This document shows positions 1 to 5,762 of a stretch of DNA of 6,075 bases, piece by piece. This DNA is from Clostridia bacterium. Lineage in GTDB: Bacteria; Bacillota; Clostridia; RUG12999. Location: contig JAFVVU010000224.1 of NCBI GenBank assembly GCA_017502065.1, positions 1-6,075 on the forward strand. Reading direction: 5' to 3'. How positions within the stretch are numbered: position 1 is the first letter of the stretch; every line of letters starts with the position of its first letter. The translations under genes and the position numbers were made by a program. The notes beneath the pieces are model-generated. The model did not search any database. It worked only from the letters and a program-made list of their open reading frames with translations, and was not told the DNA's origin.

Positions 1-293
1 TCTTTTTTGACAAAAATCTCTTCTATACTTTCTTCGTTATTTGCTGTTTCAAGTTCATCAAGTGAATCCTTTTTCTTTTGCTCGTTGTACCATGCAAAGT
101 ATGTATTCTTTGCAATCTGGCATAGCCAAACGGAAGCCTTTTCCTTATTCCGAAGCGAAGCATAGTTCATATATGCACGAAAAAAGGTTTCTTGTGTCAG
201 TTCCTCAGATAATGACACATTACGAGTCATTTTCATTAAATATCTAAAAATAAATTCTCTGTTTTCATTGAAAAGCTTTTCAAAATCAGTCAC
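1..293 (-). CDS. ECF-type RNA polymerase sigma factor (5' part, runs off left edge)
   Basis: I translated this stretch by hand: 97 codons are visible from a GTG start and the 3' end lies outside the window. The start is fixed because an in-frame TGA lies shortly upstream, the nearby ATG (overlapping the GTG) is out of frame and meets a stop at once, and an AAAGGA ribosome binding site (304-309) sits 10 bases before the GTG. The protein has the sigma-70 region 2 pattern of small extracytoplasmic-function sigma factors: an N-terminal helix (about residues 4-24), then SEELTQETFFRAY (29-41), then the WLCQIAKNTYFAWY segment (56-69), followed by a basic QKKK stretch (72-75) and an acidic linker. 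Region 2 binds core polymerase and recognises the -10 element. Region 4 is outside the view, so subgroup and any anti-sigma partner cannot be judged. It lies downstream of the large glycosidase-like gene on the same strand but has its own promoter and follows that gene's terminator, so it is probably a separate unit. Confidence 0.88.
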   Translation of the reverse strand, partial: MTDFEKLFNENREFIFRYLMKMTRNVSLSEELTQETFFRAYMNYASLRNKEKASVWLCQIAKNTYFAWYNEQKKKDSLDELETANNEESIEEIFVKK

Positions 294-347
294 ATTTTCA
301 CCGTCCTTTCAACTATTAGATTGGCAAATACATAAAACGTTACAATA

Positions 348-376
348 ATTATAACATTATTTTCAACAAAAATCAA
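348..376 (-). promoter_or_regulatory. Sigma-A type promoter for the ECF sigma factor
   Basis: Read on the minus strand: -35 TTGATT (371-376), 17-base spacer, -10 TATAAT (348-353). Expected start of transcription is near 341, leaving a leader of about 48 bases. The -35 box overlaps the T-tract of the upstream gene's terminator. No clear ECF-type autoregulatory promoter (a TGAAAC-like -35 with a CGT-type -10) was seen. Confidence 0.72.
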
Positions 377-411
377 AAAACGGGCAGAAACAAAATTGTT
401 TCTGCCCGTTT
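375..411 (-). terminator. Intrinsic terminator of the glycosidase-like gene
   Basis: Perfect inverted repeat: stem arms 378-393 and 396-411, with the GC-rich core CGGGCAG/CTGCCCG and a minimal AA at the centre (the real loop will open to at least four bases). On the minus strand it is followed directly by a run of six T (375-380). It begins one base after the TGA stop of the 413-3421 gene. It could also act in the plus direction (AAA/TTT flanks), but no plus-strand gene is upstream. Confidence 0.9.
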
Positions 412-412
412 G

Positions 413-3400
413 TCATTTTACTTCACGCGATATAACCGGTTTATCTTCTTTAACGCCGCACACAACACGAAGCCTTGCCCCATCGGGTGCTTTTGCACTT
501 ATATCAAGTATGTTTCCTCCCGGTTTTAATGTAATCATACCGGACGCTGTGCAGTTGTTCATAACCTCACCTTTTGCACCGGAGCTGTACCATGACGGTG
601 GAGTATTCTTATCTGTCCACTTTTCACCAAGTCCGGCTGTTTTTCTGCCGTCCGAATATTCAACTATGCAATCTGAAGGAAGTGTTCCTTTAACCTCAAT
701 ATTTCCTTCTTCCGCTTTCACGGTAATATCCGAAATTTCGTTTGTACCTGTAAAGAAGCTGTGCCATCCTGCAATTTTTACATTACATTCTTCGCCTTCC
801 GGCATATTATTCATCCATACACATGCATATCCGATATGTGTAAAGTCCGGTTTTTCCGATGTTATATGTTTCGGATTTCTTTCTATGGGGTCATCTGTAA
901 GGAACATATTTTCGTTCCATTCATATATATTGCCATCATATTTCAACGGAGTGAACTCATCATCCTTATTCATATGGCGGTAATAATACGGCCACAGATA
1001 TTCCATAACTTTAGAATCTGATGATTCGTAAAGTTCAAAATATTTCCATCCGACAAAATCAATTTCAATAATCTTATTATCAAGGCCACACTGATACATT
1101 CTCGGGCTTCGGAGCTGGAAATTAAGTATTTCGCCTTTTCCGTCACCATATACCCACACGCCACATCCATACTGACCCGTAAGGTCAATAGGTGTTTCAA
1201 AAATGCGTTCAAATCTTGCAACGCCTATATCTTTAGCGGCTTTTGCTTTAAAGCAAATTGCATTTCCGTACGGCGACGCTTCGTCCGCTATAGATGCTGT
1301 AACTGTGCGTGACGTAATTGTTTTAAGATCATTTGCACCCGTGCCGTCGAGCATATAGAATTCGTCTGTTTTTGCTGTTGTTGTTTCTTTTATATTTACG
1401 CCCGATGCAAGCACAAGCGCATCTACATCCACTCCGCCTTTTTCCTGTTTGGACGGAGCATCGGCTTTAGTATAAAGTGTTTCAAGTCTTATGAGCATCG
1501 GTTCCTGCTTGCCATATGGGTTATCTATACAAACGGATGCTTTCCCGTCAACAAACTGTGCAATATTTTCAGTATAGCTTGCTCGGTAAATTCCTTCGGG
1601 TCTCATATATGCTTCGCAGTCAACGATAAGAGCACGTTCTTCAGAGGTAAGTTCCTGACCAAGACGAACTTTTTCCCATCTGCGGATACGGTCGCCGCTT
1701 CGCTTAAGTTCTTCGCTTTTTTGCCAGTCATACAGGCTAAGACTCTGGAACGACATTGAAAATCCGTTTGCAGCTGCAACTCGTCCGAAAAAGTCATATA
1801 TATCTGTTGTTATTCTTTCTATATGGGAGGTGTTTGCAGGCTTATTTTCACCCATTTTCCACCAGCCGAGGTTCTGAGTCATAAAGTTCTTTTCCTGACA
1901 GAATCTGTTTATTTCGGCATGTCTTTCAATAAACTTTTTATGTGCACGTCTCGGATAGTCAAACGCATTCATACGCGAACGTGTATACCACAGTACATGG
2001 TTCATTTCGCTCATTTCCATAGGCATGGAGCGTCCTGTATATTCGGCTACTTTATTAATAAATTTTGCCGTCCATGTTCTTAATAAAGTCATTCCTTCAA
2101 GTGCCCATACACCTTCAAGGGCATCAAAATAATATGCATCAAAACCACATTCATTAACAAACTCCGCTGTTGCTTTTGCAACTTTATCAAAAAGCGGACC
2201 GCCCACATCAGGAGTAAACAGATAATATGCACATTTTGTGTTACGTCCCTGTGTTCCTTTGCTGTGCGCCGAAGGTTTTGTGCCAAGTGCACCACGTATA
2301 CATCCTTTAAGTACGTGGTCGCCAAGTTCGGTAAATTCAATTATTTCATCATCCCAAATAATGTATGTGCTTGAGTTATAATAGCTTGTAAGAACAAGAC
2401 TTATATCTGCTGTATCTTCCAGAATCGGAACATCAGTTGCTGTTTCGCTGATATCATCTGCAAGAGTGAAAATTCTGTTATATCCAAGGTTTTTATCAGG
2501 CACAGGTGTAACAAAAGAAGATCTTTTACCTATAAGTGCACTGTATGTATGTAAAATAGATTCAATTCCCTCTTCATGAAGTCTGTCAACCAACTTTTTA
2601 AATGTTTTTCTGCCTTCAGGGAATATTTCGCGATTGGGTTCAAAATCACCGAACGAGAAGTTCTTGTCTTCCGCGCCATGGAAATCGACCTGTGTAATTC
2701 CTATATCTTGAAGCATTTCAATCCATTCTTCAACATTTTCCAGCACGAGTGACCCCGGAAGAAATGCGCCAAAGGTCATCATATAACTTTCGTTTATTTC
2801 CGGTCTGTCAAGCGAAAAAGCTCCGCCGCAATCTGACCATAAAATATCTTTTACGTACTGTTTTGTTACCTTTTTCATATTCTCACGAAGGTCTTCTCGT
2901 TTAGCAGCAGTAATTGCCCAAGAACGTCCTTCGTAACCAAAATGGTCATAAACAAGCGCCGCCTGATTTTCCTCAAGTCCGGGGTAACTTATGCCCATTG
3001 TATGAAGATCAAGCGACATACCTGTTGCAACTGTTTCGCCGTCGGTATCAAGAAAAACATGTGCAAACCTGATAACCTGAGGTCTTTCCCCTTCTGTTTC
3101 AACACTTTTAAGAGTAAACAAAATTGCCTCGGGAACAATTTCCACATCAAAATCAAGCACTATTTCAGCATCGTTATATGTATAGTAAAGCTTAAACCCG
3201 TCTTCCCGTTCTTCCATTTTGGAATATGTGGCAAACGTCGGTTGCTTCATTGGAAACGGACGAATCCACTCATTAGTAAACGCAGGTCTTATTGTGCAGT
3301 ATTCCAGCTCGGCAAAAGGACAAGGTTTAGTGATAAGGTTTTTGCCACCTTTGGCACAAAGCTCTGTAATTGCTCCATTTTCCAGGGTTATTGTTAATGC

Positions 3401-3421
3401 CGGACTTTCAAGCTTTTTCAT
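413..3421 (-). CDS. Large multidomain glycoside-hydrolase-like (TIM-barrel) protein, family not assigned
   Basis: 1002 codons, ATG start, AAGGAG ribosome binding site 9 bases upstream (3431-3436), TGA stop. The N-terminus (MKKLESPALT...) has no hydrophobic signal segment, so the protein is probably cytoplasmic. By pattern, residues 1-225 look like a beta-rich supersandwich domain as seen before the barrel in GH36/GH101-like enzymes. Residues 230-600 look like a TIM barrel: VDFHG (245-249), ILHTYS (289-294), DAYYFDALEG (428-437), MEMSEMNH (468-475), QNLGWW (516-521). Residues about 340-395 seem to be an inserted beta segment with RGALGT (376-381) and SAHSKG (384-389). After 610 come beta-rich domains, about 690-890 resembling a carbohydrate-binding jelly roll and about 895-990 a small sandwich. 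D433 at a strand end and E469 or E472 on a later strand are candidate nucleophile and acid; this is inference from fold logic. Substrate and family cannot be named. It could also be a non-catalytic barrel protein. Confidence 0.72.
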   Translation of the reverse strand: MKKLESPALTITLENGAITELCAKGGKNLITKPCPFAELEYCTIRPAFTNEWIRPFPMKQPTFATYSKMEEREDGFKLYYTYNDAEIVLDFDVEIVPEAILFTLKSVETEGERPQVIRFAHVFLDTDGETVATGMSLDLHTMGISYPGLEENQAALVYDHFGYEGRSWAITAAKREDLRENMKKVTKQYVKDILWSDCGGAFSLDRPEINESYMMTFGAFLPGSLVLENVEEWIEMLQDIGITQVDFHGAEDKNFSFGDFEPNREIFPEGRKTFKKLVDRLHEEGIESILHTYSALIGKRSSFVTPVPDKNLGYNRIFTLADDISETATDVPILEDTADISLVLTSYYNSSTYIIWDDEIIEFTELGDHVLKGCIRGALGTKPSAHSKGTQGRNTKCAYYLFTPDVGGPLFDKVAKATAEFVNECGFDAYYFDALEGVWALEGMTLLRTWTAKFINKVAEYTGRSMPMEMSEMNHVLWYTRSRMNAFDYPRRAHKKFIERHAEINRFCQEKNFMTQNLGWWKMGENKPANTSHIERITTDIYDFFGRVAAANGFSMSFQSLSLYDWQKSEELKRSGDRIRRWEKVRLGQELTSEERALIVDCEAYMRPEGIYRASYTENIAQFVDGKASVCIDNPYGKQEPMLIRLETLYTKADAPSKQEKGGVDVDALVLASGVNIKETTTAKTDEFYMLDGTGANDLKTITSRTVTASIADEASPYGNAICFKAKAAKDIGVARFERIFETPIDLTGQYGCGVWVYGDGKGEILNFQLRSPRMYQCGLDNKIIEIDFVGWKYFELYESSDSKVMEYLWPYYYRHMNKDDEFTPLKYDGNIYEWNENMFLTDDPIERNPKHITSEKPDFTHIGYACVWMNNMPEGEECNVKIAGWHSFFTGTNEISDITVKAEEGNIEVKGTLPSDCIVEYSDGRKTAGLGEKWTDKNTPPSWYSSGAKGEVMNNCTASGMITLKPGGNILDISAKAPDGARLRVVCGVKEDKPVISREVK

Positions 3422-3454
3422 AACAATCGTCTCCTTATGCGGACTTTGTCTTGT

Positions 3455-3463
3455 TGTATAGCA
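3455..3463 (-). promoter_or_regulatory. Possible extended -10 promoter for the glycosidase-like gene
   Basis: On the minus strand TGC-TATACA (extended -10 TG plus hexamer at 3455-3460) lies about 34 bases before the ATG. The region 17 bases upstream (GCGTTA) is a poor -35, so this would depend on the extended -10. Read-through from the upstream tRNA-Arg transcript is an alternative source of transcription, since no strong terminator separates them. Confidence 0.4.
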
Positions 3464-3499
3464 AAAAAGAGTATTTTTAACGCCCTTTTCTATTATATA

Positions 3500-3522
3500 T
3501 TATGGCACCCCCGACCGGAATC
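3500..3522 (-). repeat. Duplicated 3' end of tRNA-Arg (fragment)
   Basis: These 23 bases are identical to 3616-3638, which cover the T-arm 3' strand, the acceptor 3' strand, the CCA and three following bases of the intact tRNA-Arg. The copy lies 116 bases away in the same orientation. It lacks the rest of a tRNA and cannot be functional. A duplicated tRNA 3' end is what site-specific integration into a tRNA leaves behind, but decay of a tandem tRNA copy would give the same picture. Confidence 0.85.
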
Positions 3523-3615
3523 TATCGCGCTTCGCTTGGAGAAATGGCGCAACGCTCCACCGGAGCCTTGCTTTGTCGCTCGCTACGCCTCGCTCCCATT
3601 TCTGGTTCGATTCCT
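3523..3615. repeat. GC-rich, dyad-containing element between two copies of the tRNA-Arg 3' end
   Basis: A 93-base insert, visibly richer in GC than its surroundings and built from CGCT-type words, lies between the two 23-base direct repeats. It contains nested inverted repeats: AGAAATGG (3540-3547) with CCATTTCT (3596-3603), and GCTCC-ACC-GGAGC (3554-3566). At its tRNA-side end it carries GGTTCGATTCC (3604-3614), an exact inverted copy of the tRNA T-arm sequence at 3633-3643. It has no coding capacity. Possible identities are a small non-autonomous mobile element or a structured intergenic repeat; I cannot name a family. Confidence 0.6.
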
Positions 3616-3618
3616 TTA

Positions 3619-3693
3619 TGGCACCCCCGACCGGAATCGAACCGATAACTAATCCTTAGGAGGGATTTGTTATATCCATTTAACTACGGGGGC
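3619..3693 (-). tRNA. tRNA-Arg, anticodon CCT
   Basis: A complete 75-base cloverleaf can be drawn on the minus strand, with CCA encoded (3619-3621). The acceptor is GCCCCCG with CGGGGGT (first pair G-U), discriminator G. The D stem is GTTA/TAAC. The anticodon stem AATCC/GGATT holds the loop CTCCTAA with anticodon CCT at 3658-3660, reading AGG codons. The variable loop is AGTTA. The T stem ATCGG/CCGGT closes the loop TTCGATT. All stems pair, so the gene is probably functional. The immediate upstream DNA has no convincing promoter; the nearest good one is at 3853-3881, beyond a broken tRNA copy, so the tRNA is probably cut from a longer precursor. Directly after CCA lies an inverted copy of its own T-arm (3604-3614), an unusual neighbour. 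Confidence 0.96.
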
Positions 3694-3731
3694 GTATTTG
3701 TCTTATTTTTCAGTTTGCACAACTATCTATT

Positions 3732-3838
3732 GGATTTGTTCCGCGCCAGCGGCAAGGTTCTGTGCCAACAGGCACAGGTTCTTTCACAAGGTTCTGTGCC
3801 AACAGGCACAGGTTCTTATATCCATTTAACTACGGGGC
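3732..3838 (-). pseudogene. Broken second copy of tRNA-Arg(CCT), split by a hairpin-repeat insert
   Basis: On the minus strand, from 3842 to 3816, the sequence repeats the 5' end of the intact tRNA plus four leader bases (3670-3697), except for one missing C in the acceptor run. It continues to the end of the D-stem, is interrupted by about 75 bases of hairpin repeats (3741-3815), and resumes with AACAAATCC (3732-3740), which is exactly the tRNA sequence that should follow. Beyond that the match decays (a weak GAT-AGTT resemblance to the variable region is possible). The acceptor deletion, the insert and the lost 3' half make this a pseudogene. The promoter stands the correct short distance upstream of this copy, so this was probably the original first gene of a tandem pair. 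Confidence 0.65.
3741..3816. repeat. Tandem hairpin-repeat array inserted in the tRNA-Arg pseudogene
   Basis: Two perfect 30-base direct repeats (3753-3782 and 3787-3816) are separated by TTCA, giving a 34-base period. Each holds the hairpin CTGTGCC-AACA-GGCACAG (3760-3777 and 3794-3811). A third, diverged unit lies at 3741-3760 (CCGC-GCCA-GCGG hairpin followed by CAAGGTTC), where stem bases have changed on both sides so that pairing is kept. Paired changes suggest selection on, or recent copying of, a structured element. There are no spacers, so it is not a CRISPR. The insertion point is visible by comparison with the intact tRNA, with TT on both sides. Confidence 0.7.
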
Positions 3839-3852
3839 GTATGAACATATAT

Positions 3853-3881
3853 ATTTTACCTGTTTTACCCTGCCTTGTCAA
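3853..3881 (-). promoter_or_regulatory. Strong sigma-A type promoter for the tRNA-Arg locus
   Basis: On the minus strand: -35 TTGACA (3876-3881, full consensus), 17-base spacer, -10 TAAAAT (3853-3858). Predicted start near 3846, about 8 bases before the first tRNA-like base of the broken copy at 3838. Such spacing is normal for a stable-RNA promoter. The transcript would pass through the broken copy and hairpin array before the intact tRNA. Confidence 0.78.
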
Positions 3882-3913
3882 GTGCGCCACTAAATTAATA
3901 TTCGCAAAATATA

Positions 3914-3942
3914 CACATTTTCGCACCTTGTTACATATTATA
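3914..3942 (+). promoter_or_regulatory. Possible sigma-K type sporulation promoter for the cysteine-rich gene
   Basis: CACA (3914-3917), a 16-base gap, then CATATTATA (3934-3942) fits the Bacillus subtilis mother-cell sigma-K consensus (A/C)AC(A/C)-N16-CATANNNTA at every defined position. Transcription would start near 3949, leaving a leader of about 45 bases. No good sigma-A promoter was found for this gene. The motif is short and AT-rich, so chance matching cannot be excluded. Confidence 0.42.
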
Positions 3943-3948
3943 TAGTAA

Positions 3949-3971
3949 ACCTGTACTTTGGAGTATCAGGT
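3949..3971 (+). promoter_or_regulatory. Leader hairpin upstream of the cysteine-rich gene
   Basis: ACCTG-TAC (3949-3956) can pair with GTA-T-CAGGT (3963-3971), with one bulged T and the loop TTTGGA. It would sit at the 5' end of the predicted transcript, 9 bases before the ribosome binding site. It has no T-tract. A role in mRNA stability is possible; no known riboswitch is recognised. Confidence 0.35.
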
Positions 3972-3994
3972 ACATATTTTAAGGAGGTTTTATT

Positions 3995-4819
3995 GTGAGT
4001 GTTGAAAACAATGCACCGGTAGGTTGCATGGAAGACGCCGTATGTATTCAGGCGGAAAAGATTTACGACATTTGCAAAGATAAAGAGTGTCTTGAAGACC
4101 TGCGCGTTTATTTCTGCGAAAAAGACCAGGACAGAGTAGACCGCGCAACATCCGTTAAATTCAGACGCGCAGAAATTATATGGGTTACAACAGACGTTGA
4201 ACAGGTGCCGTTCAACAGAGGCTATTACAGCGTTGACATCTGCTTTTATTTCAGAATCAACCTTGAGCTTTGTCACGTTGGCAGACCCTGCTATGTTGAC
4301 GGACTTGCAACCTACACCAAAAAAGTAATTTTATACGGCAGCGAAGGCAGTGCATATATGTTCACATCCGAATACCGCGGCGGTCCTGATGTGACTCTGG
4401 CAAAAAGCACCAATCTGCCGAAAGCAGTTGTTGAAGTTGTTGACCCGATTGCACTTGATGCAAAGCTGATTGACGCTTGCTGTGATCAGGAATGCCGCCG
4501 TCATGATGCTGACTGCGAAGATGATAAAAACCGCATTCCCGAATGTATCTGCAATCTGTTTGGCGGTGAGCTTGGTCAGTTTGATGACCGCAAACGTGTA
4601 TATGTGACAATTGGTATTTTCGTTATTGTTCGCCTGCAGAGATGTACTCAGCTTATGGTTCCCAGCTACGATTACTGCATTCCTGACAAAGAATGCGTAT
4701 CTTCATCCGGAAGCGAGGATGATCCGTGTTCATTATTTGAAAAAATCCAGTTCCCGTATGACGAATTTTATCCGCCGAAAGATTGTGAAGACGGTCGTTG
4801 CGGTTCAAAAGGAATTTAA
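3995..4819 (+). CDS. Cysteine-rich conserved-looking protein of unknown function (possible spore-layer protein)
   Basis: 274 codons, GTG start with a perfect AAGGAGG site (3981-3987) 7 bases upstream, TAA stop followed at once by a strong terminator, so it is monocistronic. It has no signal peptide or membrane segment. There are 20 cysteines (11, 17, 27, 32, 41, 83, 93, 99, 162, 163, 167, 174, 184, 186, 217, 228, 234, 245, 264, 269), several in clusters: CCDQEC (162-167) and CIC (184-186). There seem to be two beta-rich lobes: about 14-155 (CIQAEKIYDICKDKECLEDLRVYF, then PFNRGYYSVDICFYFRINLELC) and about 185-235 (RVYVTIGIFVIVRLQRC, then VPSYDYCIPDKEC), linked by a charged Cys-rich stretch. 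It resembles uncharacterised proteins of Clostridia as I remember them, but I cannot name a domain. High Cys content and the sigma-K-like promoter would suit a cross-linked spore coat or crust protein. Metal binding is an alternative. Confidence 0.8.
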   Translation: MSVENNAPVGCMEDAVCIQAEKIYDICKDKECLEDLRVYFCEKDQDRVDRATSVKFRRAEIIWVTTDVEQVPFNRGYYSVDICFYFRINLELCHVGRPCYVDGLATYTKKVILYGSEGSAYMFTSEYRGGPDVTLAKSTNLPKAVVEVVDPIALDAKLIDACCDQECRRHDADCEDDKNRIPECICNLFGGELGQFDDRKRVYVTIGIFVIVRLQRCTQLMVPSYDYCIPDKECVSSSGSEDDPCSLFEKIQFPYDEFYPPKDCEDGRCGSKGI

Positions 4820-4820
4820 T

Positions 4821-4860
4821 AAAAGTAAAAAGCAGGTGGTGGCACCTGCTTTTTACTTTT
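4821..4860. terminator. Bidirectional intrinsic terminator between convergent genes
   Basis: A perfect 18-bp inverted repeat (4821-4838 with 4843-4860) with loop GTGG. The core is AGCAGGTG/CACCTGCT; the flanks are A-rich on one side and T-rich on the other on either strand, so it can end transcription of both the cysteine-rich gene (plus) and the AraC-type gene (minus). It overlaps the last bases and the stop codon of the latter (stop at 4853-4855). Confidence 0.92.
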
Positions 4861-5686
4861 TATATTCGCCGGGTGAAGTTCCCGTTTCTCTTTTAAATGC
4901 GGCAGAAAAATATGCCTGACTTGAAAATCCGAGCATTTCGGCACAGTCGCTCACACTATTTCCTTCTTTCAGCATTTTCATTGCTCTGTTTATCTTCAGT
5001 TTAAGAAAGTATTTATGAACTCCAAGCCCTGCAATTTGTGCAAAAATCTTTTTAAGACCCGTTTCGCTTATGCAACAATTCTCCGCTATTTTTGAAACCC
5101 CAAGTGACCTTCCTATATTCTCATTCATATACTTTACAGCACTGCTGAAAACCACAGACTCATCGTTCATCGTTTCAGCAACAATATCAAAGCTGTCGCA
5201 TATGGAAAGCAAAAGGCCACACACAAAATTTGCCATAATCTGCATATGTACATTTGATTTACTTAAATTTTCAAGTGTCTTTGTATAAATAAAATCATTT
5301 TCAGGATAGCATGAATTTTTAATATCAATGAACCGGAGTATATTTTTGATAACAGTCTTCTGGCTGTCATTAAGCTTAAAGCATTTCTGTTCAAAAAACT
5401 GCGTAAGTGTACCTTCCATAGCAAACGAAAATATGAAAAGCTCTGCCGAAGACCCTTCTTCAACATAGTACTTGTGCAGCTCGAGGGGTTTATGGAAAAC
5501 AAGCTCTCCCTCCCCCATATTATAGACACGCTCATCTCCCGAAACACAGACATTTCCTTTTTGCACATACAGGCATTCCCAGAAATCATGTATTTCGCCT
5601 TTAAAATTGTATCCGCCCTGACGGATGCATTCAAACATACTGAAAAATTCAGTTATTTTTATATTATCTGCAATTTTATATGCCAC
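4853..5686 (-). CDS. AraC/XylS-family transcriptional regulator with N-terminal cupin-like sensor
   Basis: 277 codons, GTG start at 5684-5686 with a GGGGGTGA ribosome binding site (5691-5698), TAA stop inside the shared terminator. Residues about 20-90 form a cupin-like effector domain: HDFWECLYVQKG (33-44), GEGELVFHKPLELHKYYV (58-75), with H33, E37 and H71 in the usual pocket positions. Residues about 100-180 are a helical linker. The C-terminus has the double helix-turn-helix of the family: first motif about 196-217 (LGVSKIAENCCISETGLKKIF), second about 244-265 ending with the signature GFSSQAYFSAAFKRETGTSPGEYKK (253-277). Length is normal. It stands divergent from a Gfo/Idh/MocA oxidoreductase, which it probably controls in response to a sugar or sugar derivative; the effector is unknown. 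The protein is cytosolic and DNA-binding. Confidence 0.93.
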   Translation of the reverse strand: MAYKIADNIKITEFFSMFECIRQGGYNFKGEIHDFWECLYVQKGNVCVSGDERVYNMGEGELVFHKPLELHKYYVEEGSSAELFIFSFAMEGTLTQFFEQKCFKLNDSQKTVIKNILRFIDIKNSCYPENDFIYTKTLENLSKSNVHMQIMANFVCGLLLSICDSFDIVAETMNDESVVFSSAVKYMNENIGRSLGVSKIAENCCISETGLKKIFAQIAGLGVHKYFLKLKINRAMKMLKEGNSVSDCAEMLGFSSQAYFSAAFKRETGTSPGEYKK

Positions 5687-5723
5687 AAAATCACCCCCAA
5701 ACCCAAAATCATATATTTTTTGT

Positions 5724-5751
5724 CTAAAATCGTATTGATATATGTTTTTAG
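5724..5751. promoter_or_regulatory. Dyad in the divergent promoter region (possible operator)
   Basis: CTAAAA (5724-5729) and TTTTAG (5746-5751) form an inverted repeat with a 16-base gap that encloses the proposed -35 box of the oxidoreductase promoter. Position between the regulator and its probable target makes it a candidate regulator site. The half-sites are short and AT-rich; AraC-family proteins more often bind direct repeats, so this is weak. Confidence 0.25.
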
Positions 5752-5762
5752 CGTGATATTAT
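5735..5762 (+). promoter_or_regulatory. Probable sigma-A promoter for the oxidoreductase
   Basis: -35 TTGATA (5735-5740), 16-base spacer, -10 TATTAT (5757-5762) preceded by TG one base before (extended -10, TGATATTAT from 5754). Leader of about 40 bases. An overlapping TATAAC at 5763-5768 is an alternative -10 but would need a 22-base spacer. For the divergent AraC gene I found no convincing promoter in this 121-base gap. Confidence 0.5.

Noticed and set aside
396..983. 195-codon open frame on the plus strand
   Set aside because: It lies wholly antisense to the well-supported large gene apart from its first bases, begins inside the terminator stem and has no ribosome binding site.
3465..3489. 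Weak hairpin with a T-run on the minus strand as terminator of the tRNA
   Set aside because: Seven pairs, mostly A-T with a G-U, and an 11-base loop; the T-run is used up by the stem. Not strong enough to call.
3753..3816. Two 30-base repeats as a minimal CRISPR array
   Set aside because: The gap between repeats is only 4 bases, the third unit is diverged and adjacent, and there are no spacers or cas genes.
3667..3945. 92-codon open frame on the plus strand across the tRNA region
   Set aside because: It starts inside the antisense of the tRNA, reads through the hairpin repeats and promoter, and has no ribosome binding site fitted to its start.
3943..3994. Riboswitch or T-box leader before the cysteine-rich gene
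   Set aside because: The leader is too short (about 45 bases), with only one bulged hairpin and no terminator or known motif.
3938..4276. 112-codon minus-strand open frame over the start of the cysteine-rich gene
   Set aside because: Shadow of the plus-strand gene, which has a perfect ribosome binding site and terminator; this frame has neither.
5263..5634. 123-codon minus-strand open frame inside the AraC-type gene
   Set aside because: Different frame of the same strand within a gene that has full family signatures; no independent signal.
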